Shown here piece by piece: positions 1 to 9,640 of a DNA stretch of 64,000 nucleotides. The DNA lies in the NCBI GenBank assembly GCA_020248865.1, contig JADCGS010000023.1:21906-85905 (forward strand). The letters are read 5' to 3'. Each line of letters starts with the position of its first letter. The first letter of the stretch is position 1. A program made the translations under genes and the position numbers. The notes beneath the pieces are model-generated. The model saw nothing but the letters and a program-made list of their open reading frames with translations, did not search any database and had not been told where the DNA came from. Source of the stretch: Burkholderiales bacterium (GTDB lineage: Bacteria > Pseudomonadota > Gammaproteobacteria > Burkholderiales > Burkholderiaceae_F).

Positions 1-480
1 GACGAAGCACTCGCGCGCCAGCTCGGCGTCGAGGAAGGTCGGGTTGTCGACCTCGGCGGCACCGCCCTCGCCGCGCACTACCGCATCGGCGATGCGCGCC
101 GGCGCCTTGACCAGAAACCGGAACTGCGGCGGCACCTGCGCGGCGTAGCGTTCGTACTCGCGCTGCGCCAGCGGCTGGTAGAAGCTGCGGTCGATGCCGA
201 CGGCGCGCAGGACGGGGTGGGCGGAATAGGCCGGCAGCCCGCGGCGCGACAGCAGCGACTCGCTGGTGCCGCCGGCGTAGACCATCGACCAGCCGCCGAA
301 GCTCCACGAGGAGGTGCCGAGGAAGACGCCGGCGGGCAACTGACGCCCCAGCCGGCGCAACTCGTCGGTGCCGGGCGCGGGCGCAACCGCGCCGCCGCCC
401 GCTGACTCGCTGGCAGCGGCGGATGCGGTAAGGGCCTCGTCGTCGAACAGCGAGGCGAAGGACGCCGGGGTGCGCGCCAT
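1..480 (-). CDS. DUF72 (YecE-like) protein, C-terminal part outside window
   Basis: The frame opens with ATG at 480 and is still open at base 1, so 160 residues are visible and the C-terminal part is missing. About 40 Ala/Ser/Gly-rich residues come first. The segment VFLGTSSWSFGGW and a following YAG are typical of the DUF72 (YecE) family, a TIM-barrel-like fold of unknown biochemical role. Further family landmarks are the phrase SRRGLPAYSAHPVLRAVGID near residue 85 and QVPPQFRFLVKAP near residue 125. The 5' side is flanked by a short run of a 7-bp repeat. The family call is firm from these motifs. No function can be stated. Confidence 0.85.
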   Translation of the reverse strand, partial: MARTPASFASLFDDEALTASAAASESAGGGAVAPAPGTDELRRLGRQLPAGVFLGTSSWSFGGWSMVYAGGTSESLLSRRGLPAYSAHPVLRAVGIDRSFYQPLAQREYERYAAQVPPQFRFLVKAPARIADAVVRGEGGAAEVDNPTFLDAELARECFV

Positions 481-502
481 GACGCGCGGGAGTGTAGGAC
501 TC

Positions 503-532
503 GCCGCCAGCCGCCAGCCGCCAGCCGCCAGC
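503..532. repeat. 7-bp tandem repeat in intergenic region
   Basis: The unit CCGCCAG is repeated about four times between the DUF72 gene and the sensor kinase gene. It is a simple GC-rich microsatellite and no function is evident. Confidence 0.6.
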
Positions 533-675
533 GGGCCGGCCTGCGGCCATGGCCCGGTGCAAGTCAGGCCTCACCGGTTGCCCGAGGCGAGGGTCGAGGT
601 CGCCGCGCGGGGCATGAACCATCGCAAGCCGTGGCGCGGGAGCCGGCAGGCCCGCGCCCCGTCGGCCGGCGGCCT

Positions 676-2610
676 TCAGGTCCGTCGGGCGCGCTCGATG
701 ACCGCTTCGGTGTTCAGGCTCAGTTGCTGGGCACGGGTGGTCGGGCCATCCAGATGCGCCGGATCGAGCTTGTAGCGCAGCGTGATGACGGTGCCCGCGC
801 CGGGCGAGGTCTCCAGCTTGAGCCCTGCGCCGATGCGGGCAGCGCGATTGCGCATATTGAGCAGCCCGCGGCCGCCGACCCGCTCCTCGACGATGCCGCG
901 ACCGTTGTCGCCGATGCGCAAGGTGAGCCAGGTGGTGTCGCCGTCCGGCTGGGTACCGATGGTGACGTGCACGAAACGCGCCCCCGAGTGCTTGAGCGCG
1001 TTGGTCAGCGCCTCCTGCACGATGCGCAGGATGGGCAGCACCGCATCCGGGTTGATGTCGATTTCCTCGGGCAGCCCGCGCGCCACCCAGGCCAGCTCGA
1101 TTCCGGTCGCGTTCAGGCGCGGTTCCATCCGAAAGCGCAGGTTGCCGAGCGCCGCCAGCAGGCCGGCGTCCTCGGAGGCAAGCGCGTCGATCGCCAGCCG
1201 CATGTCGTCGATCGACTCGCGCAGGATCTGCACCATCTGCGGCTGGCTGACCGCACCCCGCTCCACCAGCATCAGCGACGACAGCAACTGCGAACCCAGG
1301 CCGTCGTGCATGTCCTGCATGATCCGCTGACGTTCCTGCGCCTGGGCCTGCAAGCGCTCGCTCTGCCGCAGCCGCTCGTAGTTACGCTTGAGCAGCTGCT
1401 CGCGCTCGCGCACGCGGGTCTCCAGTTCGGCGCGTGCGCTTTCGGCTTCGCGCAGCACCCGCACGAAGCGGTCTACCAAGGGCATGGCGAGCGCCACCAG
1501 CAGCAGCGGTCCCGCCCAGTGCAGTGCCGGCGCCATGCTGCCGGTCGACAGGCCCTGCGACAGCAGATAGTCGTGCAGGGCAGCGCCCAGCGCGACCAGC
1601 GCCGTCACCAGCAGCAGCGCGTGGGCCGGGTTGCGGTCGCGGGCGCGGTTGTACAGCGCCAGCGAGTAGCCCATCGCCGCCATCAGAACGAGGGCTGGCA
1701 TCCACAGCTGGTCCAGCAGCGGCGCGGTGTTCTGCCCGGTCAGCAGCAGCAGGGCCGGACCGAAGAGCCCGAACCCGGTGATGGCCAGCACATCGCGCCG
1801 CCGCCTGCGGCCCGATAGGCGCAGCAGCGCCAGCGTCATCGTCGCGGCAAAGCCGCCGCTGGCGCCGTAGTAGACGACCCGCAGTGCGGCCTGCGCCGCC
1901 GCTGGCGCTGTCTCGACCAGGAAAAAGCCCGAGCGGAAGATCCACAGTGCCGCGGCGATGGTCAGCAGGCCGAGAACGGGCTCCGGCCGGCGCAGCCACA
2001 GCACGCCGAACAGAAGCGTGATCACGGCGGCCAGCATGGCGCCGATCCAGGGCAGCGTGCTGGCAGCGAAGAACTGGCGGTCGTGCGCGCCTTGCAGTTG
2101 CGCCAGCGCGCCGACCTCCACGCCGGCGACGGCATGTGTGCCGCTGCGGTAAGTAGTCTGCAGCAGCAGAACATTGTCGCCGACCACCAGTAGCGTCGGG
2201 TCTATGGCGAGCAGGTGCGGCCGGCGCCAGCGCACATGCGTGTCTGCGTCGGCCATGTGGATGGCACCGATGAAGCGGCCGTTCAGACTGATGGTGCCGC
2301 CGGTGTCGGCATGTCGCAGCAGCACGGCAAAGGCTTCGCGCGGCACGGAGTCGAGACGGAAGGTCAGGCGCATGGCTACGCCCTGCAGCGGCGAGTCCGC
2401 GGCGGCGGTCCAGCGCAGCGGCAGTGGCAGCGGCAGCCAGGTGGCGTCGGCTGCGGGCGGCTCACCGACCGCAGTGGCGGTCCACTCGACGGCGGTCAGG
2501 GGTTTGGCCGAAGCGGTTGCTGCAGCGCATAGCAGCGCGCACGCAAGCACCCAAGCGCGGGAGCGCTGCAGCGCAGTCAACACAACCATCGGCAGCCACA
2601 GGCAGGTCAT
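676..2610 (-). CDS. Membrane sensor histidine kinase (7TMR-DISM sensor, HisKA_3 type)
   Basis: A 644-residue inner-membrane sensor kinase. ATG at 2610 is chosen because a GGAG lies about six bases upstream and the product then begins with a signal peptide ending near AAATASA. Residues about 35-190 are a periplasmic domain resembling 7TMR-DISM sensors, followed by about seven membrane segments. A coiled stretch leads to the dimerisation motif MQDMHDGLGS with the phospho-accepting His at about residue 435. The ATPase domain follows, with an N box (ALTNALKH) and the G box DNGRG. This is the NarX/DesK class that pairs with LuxR-type regulators. The partner is the regulator gene directly upstream in the same direction. 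The signal sensed is unknown. Confidence 0.9.
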   Translation of the reverse strand: MTCLWLPMVVLTALQRSRAWVLACALLCAAATASAKPLTAVEWTATAVGEPPAADATWLPLPLPLRWTAAADSPLQGVAMRLTFRLDSVPREAFAVLLRHADTGGTISLNGRFIGAIHMADADTHVRWRRPHLLAIDPTLLVVGDNVLLLQTTYRSGTHAVAGVEVGALAQLQGAHDRQFFAASTLPWIGAMLAAVITLLFGVLWLRRPEPVLGLLTIAAALWIFRSGFFLVETAPAAAQAALRVVYYGASGGFAATMTLALLRLSGRRRRRDVLAITGFGLFGPALLLLTGQNTAPLLDQLWMPALVLMAAMGYSLALYNRARDRNPAHALLLVTALVALGAALHDYLLSQGLSTGSMAPALHWAGPLLLVALAMPLVDRFVRVLREAESARAELETRVREREQLLKRNYERLRQSERLQAQAQERQRIMQDMHDGLGSQLLSSLMLVERGAVSQPQMVQILRESIDDMRLAIDALASEDAGLLAALGNLRFRMEPRLNATGIELAWVARGLPEEIDINPDAVLPILRIVQEALTNALKHSGARFVHVTIGTQPDGDTTWLTLRIGDNGRGIVEERVGGRGLLNMRNRAARIGAGLKLETSPGAGTVITLRYKLDPAHLDGPTTRAQQLSLNTEAVIERARRT

Positions 2611-2714
2611 CGTGCTCCGTGGGCCCAGGCGGCGCCGTTCGGGTGGCGGTCGACCGCGGTGGTGATCGGCGAACTCCCGGGGCGGGCGGGGCAAGGCTCG
2701 GTCGAGTGTGCCGC

Positions 2715-3389
2715 TCAGGTGCGCAGCAGGCCCATCTGGGTGGCCTCGTACACCGCCTCGCCGCGCGAGTGCACGGCGAGCTTGCGATAGATCTTCTTGA
2801 TGTGCGCGGTGACGGTGTGGGGCGAGATGCCGAGGATCTCGCCGATCTCGATGAAGCTCATGCCCTTGGCGAGCAGTTGCAGGATCTCGGTCTCGCGGGC
2901 CGACAGCGGGTTGTTCTCCGGGGTGGCGGTGCGCGCGGCCGGCGAGCTGGGGCCGATGCGGTTGCGGATCGCGCGCAGCACGCTGCGCGCCACGACCGGG
3001 CTCACCGGGCTGCCGCCGGCGCGCAGCAGGCGGATGCAGGAGATCACGTCGGCCGGCGTGGAGTCCTTGAGGATGTAGCCCGTGGCGCCGGCCTCGATGC
3101 TCGAGACGACGTGCTGCTCGTCGCCGAAGACGGTGACCACCATGATGTCGGCGTCGGGTTTCTTCTGGCTCACGTGGCGGATGAGATCGATGCCATTGCC
3201 GTCGGGCAGGCCGAGGTCGATGAGCAGGACGTCGAAGTCCTCCGCGTCGATGATGACCTGCGCCTCGCGCCGGTTGGCCGCCACGCCCACCAGTTGCATC
3301 GAAGGCTCGCTTTCGATGATCTGCGCAAAGCGCCGGCGAAACTCGGGTTCGTCTTCGACGATGACGATCGAGATGGGGCCATCACTCAT
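2715..3389 (-). CDS. LuxR/NarL-family response regulator
   Basis: This 224-residue protein has a receiver domain (residues 1-120) with acidic pocket E12/D13, phospho-accepting Asp58 in the context LLIDLGLPDG, and a Lys in ILKDS. A C-terminal GerE/LuxR helix-turn-helix (about 160-220) includes LSARETEILQLLAKG and HTVTAHIKKIYRKL. A GAGG motif precedes the ATG. The gene lies about 100 bp upstream of the HisKA_3 sensor kinase in the same orientation, so the two form a two-component system with the regulator first. No target operator was recognised in the window. Confidence 0.93.
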   Translation of the reverse strand: MSDGPISIVIVEDEPEFRRRFAQIIESEPSMQLVGVAANRREAQVIIDAEDFDVLLIDLGLPDGNGIDLIRHVSQKKPDADIMVVTVFGDEQHVVSSIEAGATGYILKDSTPADVISCIRLLRAGGSPVSPVVARSVLRAIRNRIGPSSPAARTATPENNPLSARETEILQLLAKGMSFIEIGEILGISPHTVTAHIKKIYRKLAVHSRGEAVYEATQMGLLRT

Positions 3390-3492
3390 CGCGGTACCTC
3401 ACGACATCGGTCAGCGGCGATCATAGCCGCTGCGGGGTGTGACCCGCACCGCGCCGGGGCGGAAAGACGGTGCCGCCGGGCGGCAGCCCGGT

Positions 3493-4125
3493 TCAGGGCG
3501 CCAGGCGCGAGCGCATCCAGCCGCCGTCGCCGCGCGCATACAGCAGCCGGTCGTGCAGGCGCGAGGGCCGGCCCTGCCAGAACTCGATTGCCTCAGGGCA
3601 GACGCGGTAGCCGCCCCAGTGCGGGGGCCGCGCCGGACTGAGCCCGTGCCGCAGTCCCATTTCCGCCGCCTTGGCCACCAGCCAGGCCTTGCCGGGAATC
3701 GGCTCGCTCTGCGGCGAGGCCCAGGCGCCGATGCGGCTGGCCAGCGGCCGGCTGGCGAAGTAGGCGTCGCTGTCCTCGGCGCTGACCCGCTCGATGTGGC
3801 CGTCGATGCGCACCTGCCGTTCCAGCTCCTTCCAGAAGAACAGCAGGGCCGCCTGCGGATTGGCGGCCAGCTCTCGGCCCTTGCGGCTGTCGTAGTTGGT
3901 GTAGAAGACGAAGCCGCGCGAGTCGAAGTCCTTCAGCAGCACGGTGCGCGCGCTGGGCCGGCCGGCGGCGCTGGCGGTGGCGAGCGTCATCGCATTGACG
4001 TCGGCGATCTCGCACCTGCGCGCCTCCTCCCACCAGCGCGAGAACTGTTCGATCGGATCGTCGGCGGCGTGCGTTTCGTCGAGTTCGCCGCGCTTGTAGT
4101 CGGTGCGGATGCTTGCGATGTCCAT
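3493..4125 (-). CDS. pdxH: Pyridoxine/pyridoxamine 5'-phosphate oxidase
   Basis: PdxH uses FMN and oxygen to oxidise pyridoxine- or pyridoxamine-5'-phosphate to pyridoxal-5'-phosphate, the last step of vitamin B6 salvage and synthesis. The 210-residue length fits the family. Start ATG at 4125 is chosen because the product then begins [17 protein letters not shown], the usual N-terminus. FMN and substrate landmarks are visible: [24 protein letters not shown], the phrase [15 protein letters not shown], and the C-terminal block [22 protein letters not shown]. It appears to be transcribed alone. Confidence 0.97.
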   Translation of the reverse strand: MDIASIRTDYKRGELDETHAADDPIEQFSRWWEEARRCEIADVNAMTLATASAAGRPSARTVLLKDFDSRGFVFYTNYDSRKGRELAANPQAALLFFWKELERQVRIDGHIERVSAEDSDAYFASRPLASRIGAWASPQSEPIPGKAWLVAKAAEMGLRHGLSPARPPHWGGYRVCPEAIEFWQGRPSRLHDRLLYARGDGGWMRSRLAP

Positions 4126-4278
4126 GATGCCGATGATGAGTGATGAACGACAGCGGCGGCGCCGCATGCGGAGCACGCGCTGCACGCCCGACGATCATAG
4201 GCGCGCTGCGCCGTCAGCGCCGTCGTCGGCCTGAGCGCCCTGAGCGCCGTCGGCCCGGCCAACCGGCCGCGTCATTCG

Positions 4279-4983
4279 TCATGGCAGTTCGGCCTGCGCC
4301 AGCAACTGCTCGAGCTGGCGGTCGCGCAGCCCTTCGGCGCGCAGCGCGGCCACCGTGTGGCGCAGGTAGTCGAGGCTCGACCCGTAGATGCCGCAGGCGC
4401 TACGCAGGGCCTGCAGCACATCGGCCTGCGGCAGGTTACCGCAGTAGTTGCCGGCCTCACGCCGCACCACGAAGGCCAGCGCGCGGACGCTGCCGCCGCC
4501 GTCGAGCCGCTGCGCGGCCAGCCAGTGGGCCGCATACGAGCCTAGGAACATCTCGCGCTCCCACAGGCGCGCAAACTGCGCGCCGCGGGCGCGCCGCGCC
4601 AGGCGGTACAGCACCCCGGCGCAGGAGCCGCCGCGGTCCAGCCCTGCCACCAGACCGGGGCAGTCCTCGGTGCCGCGGTAGCGCACCGAGCGCAGGCACA
4701 GCCGCCGATGAAAGCCGAAGATGCGCGCGGGCACCCGCTCGTCGAAGTCGAACTCCGGCTTCCAGATCAGCGATCCATAGCCGAAGATCCACAGCGGCGC
4801 GCCGGGCGGCAACTGCGCCAGCGCCCGCAGCATCGATGCGCGCAGTTCCGCGGCCGTCAGGCGCCGGTTCGGCACGATCGCAGGCGGCGACGCCGCGCGC
4901 TGCTGCTCGGCCGCGCCGCCGCTCACGCAGCCCGCGCTCGTGCCGCCCACGGTGCGCGTGGCACGGGCTGCGCCCGGCTTCAT
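4279..4983 (-). CDS. chaC: ChaC-family gamma-glutamylcyclotransferase
   Basis: A 234-residue member of the ChaC family, which cleaves glutathione to 5-oxoproline and Cys-Gly. The diagnostic phosphate-binding motif FGYGSLIWKP is near residue 70. It is followed by IFGFHRRLCLRS and WEREMFLGSY, which carries the expected acidic catalytic region, then GNLPQADVLQALR. Start ATG at 4983 overlaps the stop of the upstream MFS gene (ATGA), so translation is probably coupled. An Ala/Gly-rich N-terminal extension of about 45 residues precedes the domain. It is the third gene of a DMT-MFS-ChaC operon, which suggests cytosolic thiol or peptide turnover linked to export. That link is inference. Confidence 0.88.
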   Translation of the reverse strand: MKPGAARATRTVGGTSAGCVSGGAAEQQRAASPPAIVPNRRLTAAELRASMLRALAQLPPGAPLWIFGYGSLIWKPEFDFDERVPARIFGFHRRLCLRSVRYRGTEDCPGLVAGLDRGGSCAGVLYRLARRARGAQFARLWEREMFLGSYAAHWLAAQRLDGGGSVRALAFVVRREAGNYCGNLPQADVLQALRSACGIYGSSLDYLRHTVAALRAEGLRDRQLEQLLAQAELP

Positions 4984-6191
4984 GGCCGCGACTGCCGTGC
5001 CGGGTCGGCGTGCGCCTTGCGCGCCTGCCGCGCCAGCCGGGCCCGCTTGTGCGCGGCGAAACTCACGCCGCCCAGCACCGCAGCCATGCCCCAGAAGGCG
5101 GCCGCAGCCCCGACCACCGCGCCGGCGGCGCCGAACACCAGCGGCAGCGCCACCGACGAGGTGTTGATGATCGCCACGCGCAGGCCGAGCGCTTCGCCGA
5201 CCCGGCCCGGGGGCGCCTGCTCGTGCAGCAGGGCCATCACGTTGGGCTGTGCGGCCCCCAGCCCGAGGCCGAGGAGAAACATCACCGCCATCAGCGGCGC
5301 AAGCGCGGTCGACAGCGGCATCAGCAGGTAGGCCACCGTGGCGGTCACCAGCGTGAAGGTCAGCACCTGCCATTCGACGAAGGCGCGCGACAGCCACGGC
5401 ATGGCCAGCCGGATGACAAAGGTCGCGGCGGCAAAGCTGCTCAGCGCCAGCCCGATCTGCGAGGCCGACAGCCCGGACAGGCTGCCATGGATCGGCACCA
5501 GGAAGGCCTGCAACTCCCACGCCACGGTGATGAAGGCAGCGGCCACCAGCACATCGCGCACGGCGCGGTGCCGGAACAGGTCGAACATCGGCGCCGGCTC
5601 GGCGGTCACCGGGGCGGCATGGCGTGCGGGCAGGTGCGCACGGTTGGCCCACAGGATGGCGGCGGTCAGCAGCATGACGCCGACCATCGCCACATAGCTC
5701 GCGCGGTGCCCCGCGTAGTCGATCAGCACGCCGGTGGCCACCGGCCCGATCAGCCCGGACACCGAGAAGCCCAGGGCCAGCCAGCTGAAGTCGGCGGCCC
5801 GGCTACCGGGCTCGGCGCGGTGCCCGACCAGGTGCTGGGCGGTCATCTGCAGGTACAGCGAGCCGGTACCGATCAGGCAACTGGCTACCAGCAGCGGCGC
5901 CAGGTCGGCCACCTCGTACGGAAACAGGGCCGGCAGGGCGCAGCCGGCCAGCATCATCGCGGTGCCGATGGCCAGCGGCTTCCAGGGTCCGACGGCGTCC
6001 AGCCAGCGGCCGGTGCGCACCGCCAGCAGCATCGGCACCAGCGCAAACAGCGCGATCAGCACCCCGACCGTGAAGGTGGAGGCGCCCTGGTCCAGTGCAT
6101 ACAGCGCACCGGTCAGGCGGGCGGCGGTCAGCGCCAGGTGCCCCAGCACCGACAGCAGGATGATGCGGCCCAGCGACAGGCTCGGGCTCAC
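4980..6191 (-). CDS. Major facilitator superfamily transporter
   Basis: A 403-residue inner-membrane protein with about 12 predicted hydrophobic segments in two halves, typical of MFS efflux proteins. The segment RTGRWLDAVGP between helices 2 and 3 is the usual MFS loop motif. GTG at 6191 is the preferred start because it overlaps the stop of the upstream DMT gene by four bases (GTGA), and the product then begins with a short polar stretch before the first helix. Its stop overlaps the chaC start. No substrate can be deduced. Confidence 0.88.
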   Translation of the reverse strand: MSPSLSLGRIILLSVLGHLALTAARLTGALYALDQGASTFTVGVLIALFALVPMLLAVRTGRWLDAVGPWKPLAIGTAMMLAGCALPALFPYEVADLAPLLVASCLIGTGSLYLQMTAQHLVGHRAEPGSRAADFSWLALGFSVSGLIGPVATGVLIDYAGHRASYVAMVGVMLLTAAILWANRAHLPARHAAPVTAEPAPMFDLFRHRAVRDVLVAAAFITVAWELQAFLVPIHGSLSGLSASQIGLALSSFAAATFVIRLAMPWLSRAFVEWQVLTFTLVTATVAYLLMPLSTALAPLMAVMFLLGLGLGAAQPNVMALLHEQAPPGRVGEALGLRVAIINTSSVALPLVFGAAGAVVGAAAAFWGMAAVLGGVSFAAHKRARLARQARKAHADPARQSRP

Positions 6192-7111
6192 CGCGCCGCT
6201 CCGCCGGCCGCCGGCCGCGGCTGCCAGGCCACCAGGGCCACGCCGGCGCAGGTGACGACGATGCCGACGACGGTCAGAGCCGAGGGCACTACGCCGAACA
6301 GCAGCCACTCGGCCGCCACCGCGACGATCGGCGTCAGGTACAGCAGGCTGGTGACGCGGGTGGCCTCGCCCCGGCGCATCAGCGTGTGCAGCGCATTGGT
6401 GGCGAAGATCGAGCCGAACACGACCAGATAGGCAACCGACACGAACACCACCGGCGACCAGTCGACGCGCAGCCCCTCGACCGCCCAGGCCAGCGGCAGC
6501 AGCACAACCCAACTGGCCGCGAACTGGATCACGGTGGCGGTGCGCAGGTCCACGGTGGGGCAGAACACGCGCTGGTACAGGGTGCCGGCGGTGATCGCCG
6601 CCAGCGACGCGAGTACCGCGAACACGGCGGGCGCGGCGATGGCGCGCACGTCGATCTTGTGCCAGACCACGAAGGCCACGCCGATGAGCCCCAGCAGCAC
6701 GCCGAGCCACTGGTAGGGGCGCAGGCGCTCGTGCAGGAGCGCCGCGGCGATGAAGGCGGTGGCCAGCGGCTGCGTGGCCAGCACCAGCGCGGTGACGCCG
6801 GCCGACATGCCGAAGTACTGGGCGTAATGGCTGCCGCCGAGGTTGGCCGCGTGCATCAGCAGGCCGGCCACCACCACATGCAGCCAGTCGCGCCCGTTGC
6901 CGGGCCAGCGCAGCGGCTCGCGCCGCGCCGCCCACAGCAGCAGCGGCACCAGCAGCAGCAGGCCGAGGCCGAAGCGCAGCGTCAGGAAGGTGAACGGGGC
7001 GGCGTGCTGCAGCCCGGCCTTGCTGGCGATGTAGCCCGAGCCCCACACCAGGACGAAGGCCCAGGCGAGCCAGGCGGCGGAACTGGGGGCGGGATGTGCC
7101 GGCGGATTCAT
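6188..7111 (-). CDS. EamA/DMT-family transporter
   Basis: This 307-residue protein has ten hydrophobic segments and two EamA repeats of about 140 residues. The first begins near WAFVLVWGSGYIASKAGL, and the second ends with the family-typical SLLYLTPIVAVAAEWLLFGV. Members export metabolites or amino acids at the inner membrane. It is the first gene of a three-gene operon with an MFS transporter and chaC, joined by four-base overlaps. It is divergent from ahpC across a regulatory-looking spacer. Confidence 0.9.
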   Translation of the reverse strand: MNPPAHPAPSSAAWLAWAFVLVWGSGYIASKAGLQHAAPFTFLTLRFGLGLLLLVPLLLWAARREPLRWPGNGRDWLHVVVAGLLMHAANLGGSHYAQYFGMSAGVTALVLATQPLATAFIAAALLHERLRPYQWLGVLLGLIGVAFVVWHKIDVRAIAAPAVFAVLASLAAITAGTLYQRVFCPTVDLRTATVIQFAASWVVLLPLAWAVEGLRVDWSPVVFVSVAYLVVFGSIFATNALHTLMRRGEATRVTSLLYLTPIVAVAAEWLLFGVVPSALTVVGIVVTCAGVALVAWQPRPAAGGAAR

Positions 7112-7187
7112 GACAGGCGTTCGATTGTCGCAGACCGGTCATGCGGGGCCGTGGCGGTCGGCACGCAGGGCACCGCAAGGACGGTCG

Positions 7188-7241
7188 GTCGCTATCGAAA
7201 CCTTAGCAATATCCAATTGGATAAAGACATTCGATAGCGAC
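7188..7241 (+). promoter_or_regulatory. Dyad-rich control region upstream of ahpC (candidate OxyR site)
   Basis: The AT-rich spacer between the divergent DMT gene and ahpC holds a perfect 12-bp inverted repeat, GTCGCTATCGAA at 7188-7199 and TTCGATAGCGAC at 7230-7241. A 14-bp perfect palindrome TATCCAATTGGATA lies at 7210-7223 between the arms. The CTAT and ATAG elements resemble parts of an OxyR/LysR-type site, and ahpC is a classic OxyR target. The exact spacing does not match the textbook OxyR motif, so the regulator assignment is only a suggestion. Confidence 0.5.
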
Positions 7242-7322
7242 AAACTACGCCTCGTCGTTGCCGGCGGCACGGCGCCAGACGCTCCAAATCGCAAGACCTC
7301 CCAACCACGACAAGGAACCCCG

Positions 7323-7886
7323 ATGTCCATCATCAACACCGCCGTCCCGCCCTTTCGGGCACAGGCTTTCCATAACGGCAAGTTCGTCGAGATCACCGAC
7401 CAGTCGATCCGCGGCAAGTGGAGCGTGTTCGTCTTCATGCCGGCCGCCTTCACCTTCAACTGCCCGACCGAGGTCGAGGATGCGGCCGACAGCTACCACC
7501 TGTTCCAGTCGCTCGGCGCCGAGGTCTATGTCGTGACCACCGATACGCACTTCGCGCACAAGGTCTGGCACGAGACCAGCCCGGCGGTGAAGAAGGCCAA
7601 GTTCCCGCTGGTCGGCGATCCGACGCACGCGCTGGCGCGCGCCTTCGACGTGCTGATCCCCGAAGAGGGCCTGGCGTTGCGCGGCACTTTCGTCGTCAAC
7701 CCGGAAGGCGTCGTCAAGACCGCCGAGGTGCACGACAACGCCATCGCCCGCGACGTCAAGGAGACGCTGCGCAAGCTGCAGGCGGCGCAGTACGTCGCCC
7801 GCAATCCGGGCCAGGTCTGCCCCGCCAAGTGGCAGGAAGGCGCCAAGGCGCTGACCCCTTCGCTGGACCTGGTCGGCAAGATCTGA
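7323..7886 (+). CDS. ahpC: Alkyl hydroperoxide reductase subunit C (peroxiredoxin)
   Basis: A 187-residue typical 2-Cys peroxiredoxin of the AhpC/Prx1 class that reduces hydrogen peroxide and organic peroxides in the cytoplasm. The peroxidatic Cys47 lies in FTFNCPTE and the resolving Cys166 in VCPAKW, matching Cys46/Cys165 of the enterobacterial enzyme. The length equals the family norm. The start is ATG 7323 after AAGGAA. It is followed after 86 bases by its reductase ahpF, and the pair ends in a strong terminator. Confidence 0.97.
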   Translation: MSIINTAVPPFRAQAFHNGKFVEITDQSIRGKWSVFVFMPAAFTFNCPTEVEDAADSYHLFQSLGAEVYVVTTDTHFAHKVWHETSPAVKKAKFPLVGDPTHALARAFDVLIPEEGLALRGTFVVNPEGVVKTAEVHDNAIARDVKETLRKLQAAQYVARNPGQVCPAKWQEGAKALTPSLDLVGKI

Positions 7887-7972
7887 ACGCGCTCGTCATC
7901 CGCAAGGCGGGCGGCCCGCCGGCGCAGGCTGCCGGGCCGCTCCCGTTCACTCCCGCATGCGTTACCCGGAAA

Positions 7973-9562
7973 ATGATCGACGACAACCTGAAAGCCCAGT
8001 TGGCCGCCTACCTGCAGCATCTGCAGCATCCGGTGGAGATCGTTGCCTCGCTCGACGAGCGCGCCGCGTCCGACGAGTTGCGTGCGCTGCTGGCGGCGAT
8101 TGCGCCGCTGTCGCCGCTGCTGTCGGTCCGCTATGACGGTGAGGATGCGCGGCGACCCTCGTTCTCGATCAGCCGCGCCGGCGCCGCCATGGACCTGCGC
8201 TTCGCGGCGGTCCCGCTGGGCCACGAGTTCAGTTCGCTGGTGCTGGCGCTGCTGCAGGCCGGTGGGCACCCGCCCAGGCTGGCGCCCGAGGTGATCGAGC
8301 AGATCCGCGGCCTCGAGGGCGACTTCGTGTTCGAGACCACCATGTCGCTCACCTGCCACAACTGCCCGGACGTGGTGCAGGCGCTCAACCTGATGGCGGT
8401 GCTGAACCCGCGCATCCGCCACGTGGCCATCGATGGCGGCCTGTTCAAGGACGAGGTCGAGGCACGCCAGATCATGGCGGTGCCCAGCGTCTACCTGAAC
8501 GGGCAGCCGTTTGCGTCGGGCCGCATGGAGATCGGCGAGATCCTCGCCCGCATCGACACCGGGGCGGTGGCGCGCGCCGCGGCGAGTCTCGCCGCCCGGG
8601 ACGTGTTCGACGTGCTGGTGGTCGGCGGCGGCCCGGCCGGCGCCGCGGCGGCCGTCTACGCGGCGCGCAAGGGCATTCGCACCGGACTGGTGGCCGAACG
8701 ACTCGGCGGCCAGACGCTCGATACGCTGGGCATCGAGAACTTCGTCTCGGTGCTGCAGACCGAGGGGCCCCGGTTCGCCGCCGCCCTGGAGGCGCATGCG
8801 CGTGCCTACGACGTCGACATCATCGGCGGCCAGCGTGTCGAGGCGCTGGTGCCGGCCGGTTTTCCGGGCGGCTTGACCCGGGTGCGCCTGGCCAACGGTG
8901 CCGAACTGCGGGCCCGCACCGTGGTGCTGTGCACCGGCGCGCGCTGGCGCAAGGTGGGGGTGCCCGGTGAAGCGGAGTACGCCAACAAGGGCGTGGCCTA
9001 CTGCCCGCACTGCGACGGCCCGCTGTTCAAGGGCAAGAAGGTCGCGGTCATCGGCGGCGGCAACTCCGGCGTGGAGGCGGCCATCGATCTGGCCGGCGTG
9101 GTCGAGCACGTGACGCTGCTCGAGTTCGCCGATCGGCTGAAGGCCGACGCGGTGCTGGTGCGCAAACTGGCCAGCCTGCCCAACGTCACGGTGCATACCC
9201 ACGCACAGACCCGAGCCATCACCGGCGACGGCCGGAGGGTCGATGGCCTGGTCTACGCGGACCGTGCCACCGGTGCCACGCATCGCGTCGATCTGGCCGG
9301 CGTGTTCGTGCAGATCGGTCTGGTGCCCAACACCGAGTGGCTCACGGGCACGCTGGCGCTGTCGAAGTACGGCGAGATCGAGGTCGATGCGCGCGGCGCC
9401 ACCAGCCTGCCCGGTGTGTTCGCCGCAGGGGATGCGACCACCACGCCGTACAAGCAGATCATCATCGCGGCGGGGGAAGGGGCGAAGGCGGCGCTGTCGG
9501 CGTTCGACTTTCTCATTCGGCATAGTGCGAATGAGGCGGTGGCGGAGAAATTGGCGGCTTGA
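7973..9562 (+). CDS. ahpF: Alkyl hydroperoxide reductase subunit F
   Basis: A 529-residue NADH-dependent flavoprotein that recycles AhpC. An N-terminal double-thioredoxin domain carries CHNC (Cys128/Cys131). The FAD-binding motif [12 protein letters not shown] is near residue 215. The thioredoxin-reductase-like redox centre CPHC (Cys344/Cys347) follows, then an NADH motif [12 protein letters not shown], and near the C-terminus [15 protein letters not shown]. The start ATG at 7973 gives the usual N-terminus. All catalytic cysteines are present, so the AhpCF system should be functional. Confidence 0.97.
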   Translation: MIDDNLKAQLAAYLQHLQHPVEIVASLDERAASDELRALLAAIAPLSPLLSVRYDGEDARRPSFSISRAGAAMDLRFAAVPLGHEFSSLVLALLQAGGHPPRLAPEVIEQIRGLEGDFVFETTMSLTCHNCPDVVQALNLMAVLNPRIRHVAIDGGLFKDEVEARQIMAVPSVYLNGQPFASGRMEIGEILARIDTGAVARAAASLAARDVFDVLVVGGGPAGAAAAVYAARKGIRTGLVAERLGGQTLDTLGIENFVSVLQTEGPRFAAALEAHARAYDVDIIGGQRVEALVPAGFPGGLTRVRLANGAELRARTVVLCTGARWRKVGVPGEAEYANKGVAYCPHCDGPLFKGKKVAVIGGGNSGVEAAIDLAGVVEHVTLLEFADRLKADAVLVRKLASLPNVTVHTHAQTRAITGDGRRVDGLVYADRATGATHRVDLAGVFVQIGLVPNTEWLTGTLALSKYGEIEVDARGATSLPGVFAAGDATTTPYKQIIIAAGEGAKAALSAFDFLIRHSANEAVAEKLAA

Positions 9563-9585
9563 ACGGCTTGGTCAGAGGACGCTGG

Positions 9586-9621
9586 AAATCACAAGGGCCG
9601 CTTGCGCGGCCCTTGTGATTT
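9586..9621 (+). terminator. Strong intrinsic terminator after ahpF
   Basis: A perfect 16-bp inverted repeat (arms 9586-9601 and 9606-9621) with a four-base TTGC loop begins 23 bases after the ahpF stop. Because the arms begin AAA and end TTT it could work in both directions. Confidence 0.9.
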
Positions 9622-9640
9622 CTGGAGTTGGATTGCAGAC

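Noticed and set aside
4140..6431. Long plus-strand frame opposite the pdxH-MFS region
   Set aside because: Arg/Ala/Gly-rich with no domain, antisense to clear genes.
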